This document shows, in pieces, positions 1-9,912 of a stretch of DNA of 64,000 nucleotides (the stretch's first letter is position 1; each line of letters starts with the position of its first letter). Source of the stretch: Capitella teleta (taxonomy: Eukaryota > Annelida > Polychaeta > Capitellidae); the NCBI GenBank assembly GCA_000328365.1, contig KB311953.1, positions 198,856 to 262,855 on the forward strand, in the 5' to 3' direction. The translations under genes were made by a program, and so were the position numbers. Below the pieces are notes generated by a model. It was not told the origin of the DNA, searched no databases, and was given only the letters and a program-made list of their open reading frames with translations.

Positions 1-204
1 ATGCTGTTATGATGATGATAATGATGCAGTACGTCATATAAGGTAGTCGAGTAAGTAGTTGTGTTTGATCTCTGTTTGGTCAATTTGTGTGTTTGGTCAA
101 TTTGTGTCTGTGTCCATTACCGCATAGTCACATAGTCATATTTTTAGATTTCAATGCCTCCATTAAGCTAATACAAATACATTCAGTTTGATGCAAGAAT
201 TATG

Positions 205-691
205 GGTACACTTGTCATATTAACCCGGACCCACAAACGCGGAAGAATACATTAAACATAAGCCAAGTTAAACGGTTGTCACGTGACACAACAAAGCCAC
301 GTGCTTCTCCAATACCACACATCTTATCAGGTCACGAGGTCACATTATAATATTATAATGACCTAGCATTCACCATGCTTATAATGCACACATAACTCAA
401 CCCCTTTATCGAAATCCGCGCTGGCGCAATCGGATAGACCGGTGGTGCTTTAAGCTGTACGGTCCGAGATCGAATCCCGTCACTAGTCAGTTTATCTTCA
501 CTCATAATAATTGCATGTTTCCTCTCTTCCGAGTAAACGGAGATGTGCAAGGCTACTAGACAAGAGAAAAAAAACTTACCCCATTTTTGTCTCTATACCT
601 CTAAAAATTCATAGCGCCCTTTTTAGAGCGATGGCGGGACCCTCCCCCCAATTGCATGATTTGGGGTCCGGGTTGATATGACAAGTGCTCC
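205..691 (+). mobile_element. Non-autonomous TIR element (MITE), copy 1, with internal tRNA-like boxes
   Basis: The two ends are inverted copies: the left end begins GGTACACTTGTCATATTAAC and the right end closes with ATATGACAAGTGCTCC. The 8-bp direct repeat GAATTATG lies exactly outside both ends (197-204 and 692-699), so the element limits are secure. There is no transposase reading frame. An 8-bp duplication with ends starting GG would suit Merlin, MuDR-like or hAT superfamilies; I cannot choose among them by eye. A second copy lies at 49321-49839 in the opposite orientation. Confidence 0.9.
422..476 (+). promoter_or_regulatory. tRNA-like box A and box B inside the MITE
   Basis: TGGCGCAATCGG at 422-433 fits the pol III box A, and GATCGAATC at 468-476 fits box B. 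Their spacing is close to that of a tRNA gene. The same pair is kept on the minus strand of copy 2 (box B 49568-49576, box A 49612-49622). I see no clean cloverleaf, so this looks like a tRNA-derived internal promoter (SINE-like head) and not a working tRNA gene. Confidence 0.6.
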
Positions 692-699
692 GAATTATG

Positions 700-2233
700 T
701 AATTCGAAGCAGTAGTTCAGAAGTTATTCTGTTTGCAGGTCAACCCCACATTAATCAAGGATGAACAAACAATTTGCATTAAAAGGTTGGGAAAGATTCA
801 AAATGATTCCACTGTCAATACAAAATATACAGGCTTAATTATACACAAAATATAAGAACTTATTGGTCACAGACTGACATGATTCTTGTATGTGAGGAAA
901 GAGAAGATATTTGTCTTTATTTCGCCATTAACATATGAAAATCAACATTTTGAACCCATCTGACCTCTCAAGGCTTGTTTCTCTGGAATACGCAACTTAG
1001 TGTGGGTTTAGGCACGAGGAGTCACATAATATACATTCATATATGTAACAATATATATAATACATTTTTAATATTACATACTAACAAAGTCAAACCATAG
1101 AAGAATAATCATTATTCTTCCTCTGTGATCAAACCACAAGTTAAGTATGCACCAAAACCAAGCTATACCAACCATAAATCATAATGATATTACATTTATG
1201 GAAATGTTCACTTGCCATATGTATTTCTATTCACCAGATATTTTAACGAAAAAAATAGCATTAAACACAATAAAGTTTACTGGTATACTAATATTAAATC
1301 ATACTTGATACAAAATTAGTCACTTTCTCAACCAATTCTAATTTGGATTAATCGCTTTTGACCATGCACTGTTGACGCACACATTTATTCCGATTAGTAA
1401 TGCGTCAAAAGCATACCAATCACTCATCATGTACGAGTATGTTGTAATAGCCACAATAGTCTGAACTAGGCGAGCCGAGATAGCAAAACATTAAAATTAG
1501 ATTATTAAGGAAAACACCAAACTTTGTCGACGACGCCAGTCCTTTGATCGACCCTTATTGGGAATCTTCAAAATAATTATCAAGAATGTTACTTCCTTCG
1601 ATGTAACTAAGCCACGTCAATTTACAACTTGGAGCTCCATGAGTTGAGATTAATCAACCTCTGATTTCAAATGTCATGATTAGACGATGAAAAAAGGTAT
1701 CAACCCCTGCTAGAATTCAGACTATCTGTGACATACCAGAGCTCAGACACAACTTTGAAAAGATGTGAATCCATTGAAAACAATTGTGGGATGACCACAA
1801 TTGTTAATTACTTCTTCTTTTTTCATACTGGTGGCAGCATGCCAGCGGGCCCTCACAGGCCCTTTATGTTGTCTCCTGGAAACAACTTTAATTTTGTACA
1901 TATTTGATTATTATTGTATATATAAGTTTCCAAATAAAGTATTCTCTCTCCGTCTCTATGTCTCTCTGTCTCTCAATTAAATCATCTCATCTGACCTCAA
2001 TCTGAACTACTTCCAACTTGCCCCTGGTGGTATTAAAAGAAGTAAATAGCATGAAATATAATAATCACTGTCTCAACACCATGAAAATAATAAATTTTGA
2101 CTCAAAAAAAGCAGAGCAAAGTGTGCATCCATGAGGATCAATGCTAATTCAGTAAGGGCATAGAAATAGTTTATTGTGACCTTTTTATATTCATACTCAA
2201 AAATTTAAGGTGTTCAATTTTTCCAATTTCTAG
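700..2233. other. Non-coding, AT-rich stretch upstream of the P450
   Basis: No reading frame with family similarity was found. Around 1840-1975 there is a GC-richer patch ending in AATAAAG and a TCTCTC simple repeat, which resembles the 3' tail of a retroposon but is not firm. The first coding exon of the P450 (start codon and membrane anchor) must lie here or further upstream; I could not place it. Confidence 0.4.
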
Positions 2234-5200
2234 GAAGAGAAAGCAAAGACAACAGCTCTTCAAGGACTTGGGCATTCCGGGTCCTGAGCCCCATTGGTGG
2301 CATGGAAACCTCCACCAACTCTACTCAAAGGTAACGATCGATCTTGCTTGGATAATATATACTTCTACCCAACCATAATTATTTTTATTATTTTATTAAT
2401 CGTGTATGGAAAGTTTTGTTTGTCGTCAAATCCGGAAGCATCATCGATATTAAAATCAGCCCAAAAATCAAAATTGAACCATAATTTATTTATTGTGTTG
2501 TTATATTGTTCACAGCCCAACAATCATCATAAACAATTGCAAAAATGGACAGCTGAGTATGGAAAAATCTACGGGTTAGTAATTGTATGCGATTAACTAT
2601 CGGCAAATATTTCTTTGACTTTTTTTGTTCTCACAGATACTTTGAAGGTCCCACGCCGGTCTTGTGCGTTTCTGATTTGGATTTTATCCAAGAGGTTTTC
2701 ATCAAGAAATTTGGGACATTCAATGGCCGCAAGGTTGGTGTAGATTGTGAGAGTTGGTGACGCCTCTCACTGAAACGAGCCTCTTGTCGCATATGTGGAA
2801 TGTGGAAACAGGGCTGTGGCAAATTTTGTGATTTTATTTTTTTAGCAGATTCAGATATGCATCAAGTTGGTAACCGTCAATTAAACTTGCCATTATTACA
2901 GTAAAACCTGTGTCCGCCCTAAAATCCGCTGACCACTTTAACATGTAAGTGACCCTGTATTCAGCGACCACCTGTACAATGTGACCTGTGACCGGCTCAA
3001 GATGCTCCCTGTATTCAGCAACTGTCTTAAGCGACCGTTGGAAATCATCCCCAGAGTGGTCGTTATAGACAGGTTTTACTGTAATTATATTTTACTGCAA
3101 GAGTGGTGGTTTCCAACAGCAACCAAGGTTAATCAAGTGGACAAGAGACCGCTATTTTTCCTCCGCTTTCAATTCCCTGATGGTCACTTCCAATAGCTAT
3201 AACTTTTTCGCCACCTGAATAAAACAGAAATGTCATAATTGAATATCTCTGACCATCGACTTCTTTCAGTTTGCGGCATCACATTATTATTTACAAATGC
3301 AAAACCACAAATCTTTATCCTTCCTTGCAGCTATTTCAACTCCAACCAGATCAAAAACCACAAATCTTTATCCTTCCTTGCAGCTATTTCAACTCCAACC
3401 AGATCAAAACCACAAATCTTTATCCTTCCTTGCAGCTATTTCAACTCCAACCAGATCCAGAAAAGAGTAAAGTTGGGATTCATATTGTGAACTCCAGAGG
3501 AGACCGTTGGAAGAGGCTGCGCACGATCATTAACCCAAGTTTCACCTCAGCAAAACTTAAACAGGTGCAAATAACACGATTGTTAAACCAAAGAATATTA
3601 TAACCATGGTTATACTCTCTAGATATTTCCTCTCATCAACTCCAAAGTGGACACATTGATCAATCTGATGTCAGAGGCATCGAATGATGACAAGGCTGTA
3701 AATGTGCATAAGTGAAGTTATTACATGAATTTATTTTCATGAATAAAGTTGATTGATATTTTAGGATGTTTCAACGTTTGACTTTTGATGTGATGGCCGA
3801 GGCAGCCTTTGGACTTGAGAGTAACGTCCAGCACAATACAGACGACCCTTTCTTCTTGACGTGCAGACGAGTATTCGACCAAGTGGAGAAGAATCTGTTG
3901 GTTCGGTATATACCTTGTGAGAGATTTTCTCTTACCAATTCTGTGCCATAAAAAATTTTCATTCATTCTATCATGTTTTCCTCTTCATTTCCTGCGGATG
4001 TTCCACCCTTCTCTTTAGACCTTCTCTATACCCACCCCTCCATTCTCCTCTCTTTTTCCCAACCTTTCCTTTTTCAATTCCACAAACCAACAAGAATTGA
4101 ACCATATGTCTCACAACTGTGCTTTTAACTATAGACTACATCCCTGAAATCCGATTCCATCTTTGGAAATGTATCCAGTTAATTGGCCATTTTGGAAAGA
4201 ACATTTTTCCCGCCTACGCTGTCATTGGAAAGATCGCAGAAGTTATGAATATGCGCTCCAAGGACCCTACTGTGAGTGCAATCATTTACCTGCATTTATC
4301 AACTATTCACTGCTCTTTTGCCTTAATTGTGAGGCTCCACGCCAAAACCGTGCTAGAGGCGATTTTGATAGCTGGGGATTCTCTGCTTATTTGATGCAGA
4401 ATTCATGATGGTGTATGCATAAATCACAATAATATTGCATCAATATTTGTTTTAATTGAGGCACCCTTAAGAACAATAGATCAATTATTTGAGAGAAATG
4501 ACCCATTGATCCTCATTTTCTATTGTAAGCATCTCGGCTGTCTCTCATTGCACCTAAATGACCTTGATATCATTGTGAAGGTTGTCCTCTCTACTTTCTA
4601 AAAATATTAATTGAGCAAAACAATATATCTGTACTACAGTTAGACCTCATTAATCTGATCTCCTTGGTTTCCACAGAAAAAGCAAGTTAATTGGAATGGA
4701 CATAACTACTTAATTACTGCTCAAGGAGGATTTAGCTTAAGGCAGTGTCAGCAAGAAGGTGTTTTATTGTCAGACACACTATTGATTATTACCCACAGGC
4801 TCCTGGATTCTTCATGATCAGTCCTGTTCTATTGGAAAGTTTAGAAGGTATATTTGACCTGAAACTGGCTCATTGCCTCTGTCTCTTAGATTACAGGGGA
4901 CAGGTGCGTTTGGGTTCCCCCCATACAACCCAAGAGGGTTAATCAGGAGCTGTAAAACCCCAATCATGTTTTGATAATTAAGGCATTAATATTGATGATA
5001 ATTATGCCATCTTCCTTGCAGCTCTGTCGACCAGATCTTCTGCAAATGATGTTGGATGCAGAAGTGAAGAGTGCAACATATGATGGCAATTTGGAGATTT
5101 CTTTTGACAAAGACGAAGAACAGAAAGTGACTGAAAAACCTGTGTTGCACACGATCCCCAGGACTCAAAGACGACTAACGGCTAATGTAAGACACCCTTA

Positions 5201-6047
5201 TTTCTTGCTTTCTGATGTGATACACTTGACGAAATAATTAGGAGAAAAATATGATGAATTATTGTGTATGCAGGAAATCAAGACCCAGAGCATGGTTTTC
5301 ATGTTAGCTGGATTTGAGACGACCTCAACTGCTCTTGGATTAGCGGTATACCAGTTGGCGACCAACCCCGAAAAGCAGAAGAAACTTCACATGGAAATCG
5401 ATGAACTCTTGACAAACGAGGTTACACTATGAAATATATAGCAGCTCTCTCTAAACTGAAATGGTTTTAGGAGGATATTTCATACTCCGAACTTTCAAGT
5501 CTGCCTTATTTGGACATGGTATTCCGTGAAACATTACGCATGTATCCGATTGGCATGACGTGAGTATTTTCTGGTTTATTCAAGGTCCATGCTTGATGTG
5601 ATATTTTGCAGGGTTGTTAATCGTGAATGCATGCAGAGCAGTACAATCCAAGGGATTGAAATTCCTGCAGGAGTCAACATCCAAGTTGACATGACGTCCG
5701 TGCATCATGACGCTGAAACCTGGGGACCCACGGATCCGCTTAAGTTTGAACCAGAAAGGTATGTAGGTGAGGGGATTCAAGGATATTCACCTAATGTATC
5801 TGGTTGCAGGTTTAGTCCAGAGATACACGACAGTCGACACCCTATGGCTTGGATTCCTTTTGGCGCAGGGCCAAGAAATTGTGTAGGACTTCGGCTGGGC
5901 ATGATGGAGTTCAAAGTTGTACTGGCTCGGATTATGAAGAAATTTGAGTTTGTACGATGTGCTGAGACAGAGGATTCTCTAACACTGGCTGAGAAAGGAG
6001 CCATCACACCCAAACATGGTGTCATTGTTAAAGTTGTTTCCCGTTAG
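2234..6047 (+). CDS. Cytochrome P450, CYP3 clan (N-terminal exon not found)
   Basis: This is a heme monooxygenase of the CYP3/thromboxane-synthase type, expected on the ER membrane. Modelled exons: 2234-2330, 2516-2574, 2637-2733, 3435-3570 (see the tandem acceptors), 3623-3711, 3765-3916, 4135-4271, 5022-5186, 5274-5420, 5471-5559, 5612-5758, 5810-6047. Reading phases join throughout. Visible landmarks in order are the proline-rich hinge GIPGPEP, the helix C motif RWKRLR, FQRLTFDVMAEAAFG, the I-helix oxygen-binding AGFETT, the K-helix ETLR (ExxR), the PERF-like FEPERF and the heme loop FGAGPRNCVG with its cysteine ligand. The fragment begins KRKQRQQLFK, so the signal anchor lies in an unseen upstream exon. 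The substrate cannot be told from sequence. Confidence 0.9.
2899..3081. mobile_element. Small pogo/Tc1-mariner-like MITE in a P450 intron
   Basis: The element begins CAGTAAAACCTGT and ends ACAGGTTTTACTG, a perfect 13-bp inverted repeat, with TA on both outer sides (2897-2898 and 3082-3083). A TA duplication and CAGT ends fit IS630/Tc1/mariner (pogo-like) MITEs. It has no coding capacity. Confidence 0.75.
3301..3456 (+). repeat. Threefold tandem repeat carrying three copies of one 3' splice site
   Basis: A unit of about 52 bp that includes CTTCCTTGCAG and the first exon bases is present three times. The AG dinucleotides end at 3329, 3382 and 3434, with spacings of 53 and 52 bp. Splicing to the third AG gives the normal P450 protein. 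Using the first adds 105 nt, which is in frame and open; using the second shifts the frame. Confidence 0.85.
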
Positions 6048-6913
6048 TCTGACATCAGCAACACATGAGCTGTTTTACTTTCGATTGTTAGATTGCAGTT
6101 TTGTTATGATTATAGGATCCGCCATCCATTCATTCATGATCCGCCATTGTCCTGAGTGAAACTGTTCCTCATAATTATGGAGTCGCCCAATATCCTGTTA
6201 TAATCAGTAAGACTTAATCCTGTTATTGTGCCTTATTTTTGAACATTCCTCAGTGACTCTGTAGTACTGCTTAACTGCAAGGTGTGCTGCTGTCTATGAA
6301 GGATTCTCTGGGATCCATGGAATAAATTACGGGGTACCCTACTGAAGTGGCACCGTATTTATCGCTCGAGGGGTTAAGACTCGGCTTATACTTAGAGGTG
6401 TATAATCACGACTATACATGTACTCAATGTATTATATGTACTCTCTCACTTGGATTTGTAATTTTGTTGACAAATGTTTAAAATTATGAGTACCGTAATA
6501 AAGCTTCTTTTTTTTCAATCATTCCTTCCTTGGGTCATTTTGTCATTTTTTTACACCTGTGTGTGTGTGTGCAATATACCCAGGAAATGATTATTCTTAT
6601 GCATATGTAACTTCAGAATATATAACATTATGTGACATTCAATTGACAACTGGTGGTCTATAGTGCGTGGCATCGGGATGTACAGTCTCGTGTCATTTGT
6701 CAGGCCTCCATGAATCAGATGGATAAACAGCAAATAAATAGATACAACGATAAAAGATTTCATGAGATGCAAATTAGTTACACAAAAACAAATAACAAAA
6801 AAGCATAAATTCTGAACAAGAAAAGTTGTTTTTTTTCCCTCTTCTTAAGGTAGGGTTTGATTAAACATAGAAGAAATTAACAAAGGAAAGCAAAAGTAAC
6901 ACAAAAAGAATAA
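6048..6913. other. Intergenic space between P450 and the homeodomain gene (tail to tail)
   Basis: This is AT-rich with no gene seen. It holds a (GT)n run near 6561 and possible poly(A) signals for the P450 at 6321-6326 and 6497-6502. Confidence 0.5.
6497..6502 (+). terminator. Poly(A) signal AATAAA of the P450
   Basis: AATAAA about 450 bp after the stop codon, followed by T-rich sequence. An earlier AATAAA at 6321-6326 is an alternative. Confidence 0.45.
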
Positions 6914-9462
6914 TTAAGAACAATTATTCCTAAGAATCAAGATTTGAAGCACCGCCAGGACGAGGTCACCTTTGCAATCACGGAGCATTTCATAGAAGCA
7001 TTCAGGTGACAGCTTCAAACTCATCATGACCTCCTATTGAAAAAATAAATCAATTAAAATAAATAACCATATTCAAGAATGAGAGAATAATGAAAATGGC
7101 TCACATCTATCAAATGGTCTTCCTCCAAAGGGCTTTGAGATGTGGTCTCAAATTGAACATCACAATTATCATCAGATTCAATGATGAAGTCTCTCAGCTT
7201 CTCCCCAAATGCACAATCTTCATCAGCACTGGTGAGATGTGTTTCCACTGGGGTTGGAGGAGTGGTCCGAAATTTGACGCGTGGATCAAAGTTCAGAGAT
7301 TGGACCATACTGTCATCATCAGAATCAACAATGAAGTCTCTCAAGGTCATTCCACATAGTCCATCCTCATCATCTCCATAAATTGAATCTTCTTTGGGAA
7401 ACACTGTGGGTGTTGAAAACTTTGCTTCGGTTGATGGAGTGCTGACTCCAAGCATTCGACTTGTGGCTTCAGAGGGTTGAGGTGTGACACAAGGCATGAC
7501 ATGAGGTGCATTAGATGTAGCTTCAGTATTGGGAGGTCTGACATGAGGTGCAATAGATGTAGCTTCAGTATTGAGAGGTCTAACATGAGGTGCAATAGAT
7601 GTAGCTTCAGTATTGGGAGGTCTAACATGAGGTGCAATAGATGTAGCTTCAGTATTGAGAGGTCTAACATGAGGTGCATTAGATGTAGTTTCAGTATTGG
7701 GAGGTCTGACATGAGGTGCAATAGATGTAGCTTCAGTATTGGGAGGTCTGACATTAGGTGCAATAGTTGTAGCTTCAGTATTGGGAGGTCTGACATTAGG
7801 TGCAATAGATGTAGCTTTAGTATTGGGAGGTCTGACATTAGGTGCAATAGATGTAGCTTCAGTATTGAGAGGTCTGACACAAGGTGCAATAGATGTAGCT
7901 TCAATATTGGGAGGTCTAACATGAGGTGCAATAGATGTAGCTTCAGTATTGGGAGGTCTGACATGAGGTGCAATAGATGTAGCTTCAGTATTGGGAGGTC
8001 TAACATGAGGTGCAATAGATGTAGCTTCAGTATTGGGAGGTCTGACATGAGGTGCAATAGATGTAGCTTCAATATTGAGAGGTCTAACATGAGGTGCAAT
8101 AGATGTAGCTTCAGTATTGGGAGGTCTGACATGAGGTGCAATAGATGTAGCTTCAGTATTGGGAGGTCTGACATCTATCAAATGGTCTTCCTCCAAAGGG
8201 CTTTGAGATGTGGTCTCAAATTGAACATCACAATTATCATCAGATTCAATGATGAAGTCTCTCAGCTTCTCCCCAAATGCACAATCTTCATCAGCACTGG
8301 TGAGATGTGTTTCCACTGGGGTTGGAGGAGTGGTCCGAAATTTGACGCGTGGATCAAAGTTCAGAGATTGGACCATACTGTCATCATCAGAATCAACAAT
8401 GAAGTCTCTCAAGGTCATTCCACATAGTCCATCCTCATCATCTCCATAAATTGAATCTTCTTTGGGAAACACTGTGGGTGTTGAAAACTTTGCTTCGGTT
8501 GATGGAGTGCTGACTCCAAGCATTCGACTTGTGGCTTCAGAGGGTTGAGGTGTGACACAAGGCATGACATGAGGTGCATTAGATGTAGCTTCAGTATTGG
8601 GAGGTCTGACATGAGGTGCAATAGATGTAGCTTCAGTATTGGGAGGTCTGACATTAGGTGCAATAGATGTAGCTTCAGTATTGGGAGGTCTGACATGAGG
8701 TGCAATAGATGTAGCTTCAGTATTGGGAGGTCTGACATAAGGTGAAATAGATGTAGCTTCAGTATTAGGAGGTCCATTACAGATAGGAGAGTTTTTGAGA
8801 AAAGGTTGACAGCAAGAGATCTTTGAATGAACAGATGAGTTTTCATAAGCAGCAATGGGTCCCTCATGAGTAGATACTTCCTTTAAAGAACCTAAAGAAA
8901 CATCATCAAATAAAGTTTTCCCATAAAAAATAATAATCACCACATTCTGAATCCTGAACCTCTTCATCAGAACCAAACATAAAGTATCTCAAACTCTCCT
9001 CACCCAGCTCTTGAAGATATAAATCAATGAATGTGGAACATTTCTTACACAGTACTCTCACATACCTACAACATGGTCGCTAGAAGTCATCGCCTGGGAC
9101 TCCTGCCATGAGGCAAACCATAAGCGCACGTCACTTATACTAAGTTTTGTAGCCTGTGCAACAATCTCCAAATCCTTATCATTTGTGATTAAACCATAGG
9201 ACATCAGGATCTGCATCTGAACTTCTGTGAAGTTGAGCCTTCCTGGCTTCAGGTTTGAATTATCTAAATGACAATCATGAACTATATATATATAGCTACC
9301 GTGAGTGAAAATTACTGTGATCAAAATTAATTTACCACGAGAATTAATCATGCAGGTATCATCGTCGTCATTGTCATGACCAATGAGAATGCACCTGGTA
9401 CTCTTTGGAATAGCAGTTTCATGATCCAGTTGTGCAGTTGAAATCATCCTTGGATCACAAAC
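6914..9462 (-). CDS. Homeodomain-like / minisatellite protein with RAP1-type last exon
   Basis: I know no family with this make-up. Modelled exons on the minus strand: 9462-9336, 9263-9066, 9009-8941, 8891-7105, 7033-6914; all phases join. The 5' exon or exons are missing from the model. The second exon encodes a homeodomain-like fold: LNFTEVQMQILMSYG, then LSISDVRLWFASWQ. It is three residues short and lacks the usual WFQNRR recognition residues (Asn51 is Ser), so ordinary homeobox DNA contact is doubtful. The large exon holds 21 units of a 14-residue repeat (RPPNTEATSIAPHV) plus two near-identical copies of an acidic block with LRDFIVDSDDD and LRDFIIESDD. The last exon (KLSPECFYEMLRDCKGD) is a paralogue of the last exon of the neighbouring RAP1 gene. 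It may be a chimeric paralogue or an alternative 3' part of RAP1. Confidence 0.65.
7103..8775 (-). repeat. Coding 42-bp minisatellite and 1068-bp internal duplication
   Basis: Two arrays of a 42-bp unit (about 16 units near 7500-8170 and 5 units near 8565-8775) are separated by a unique block. The block 7103 to about 7545 recurs at 8171 to about 8613, an offset of 1068 bp (356 codons), with no difference seen by eye. This points to recent unequal crossing-over or gene conversion between the arrays. The unit has no stop in most frames, so long open frames on both strands are a by-product. Confidence 0.9.
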
Positions 9463-9912
9463 CTAAATGGAAACAATATCAAAATATATTCATGTGGTTG
9501 ATGACTTACCAGAAAATAGGTATCAAAACTCCATGAAATCTGACCACCTTAGCCTATCATAACAAAAGCCAGATAACCAGACATGCCACAGTAACACCTT
9601 GTTATTTCGGCACACTGCCTTGCTGATATGAGGCAACCACAACCAGAAAAAGAAACTTATTTTATGTTTTCATTCTTTCCTCATAACAAATGCAACTATG
9701 GTAATGGCTGCATCTCTGATATCACAAGGGCTAGATTTCTAATGGATTGGGAATGCGGTCGAGCTAGCTAACAAATCACAGCTAAGCCATACATGGCGAG
9801 AAAAATGGAAAAGCAAGAGAGAAAAACACAAAAAAACACTTTAATAGAAAATTAATCGTTTAATAGAAAAAAAAACAAATCACAAGAAAACCAAAATGTT
9901 TTTGCTTTTTTT

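Noticed and set aside
4636-4700. ACAGTTAGACCTCATTAATCTG, like one end of a pogo-type element
   Set aside because: No opposite end or TA duplication could be found in the P450 intron, so it was not listed as an element. A similar lone end occurs near 10108 and is treated the same way.
7477-8427. Long plus-strand open frame of Cys/Arg-rich 14-residue repeats (MRCNRCSFSIGRS type)
   Set aside because: It is the antisense reading of the 42-bp coding minisatellite. The minus frame has splice sites, flanking domains and the RAP1-like last exon; the plus frame has none.
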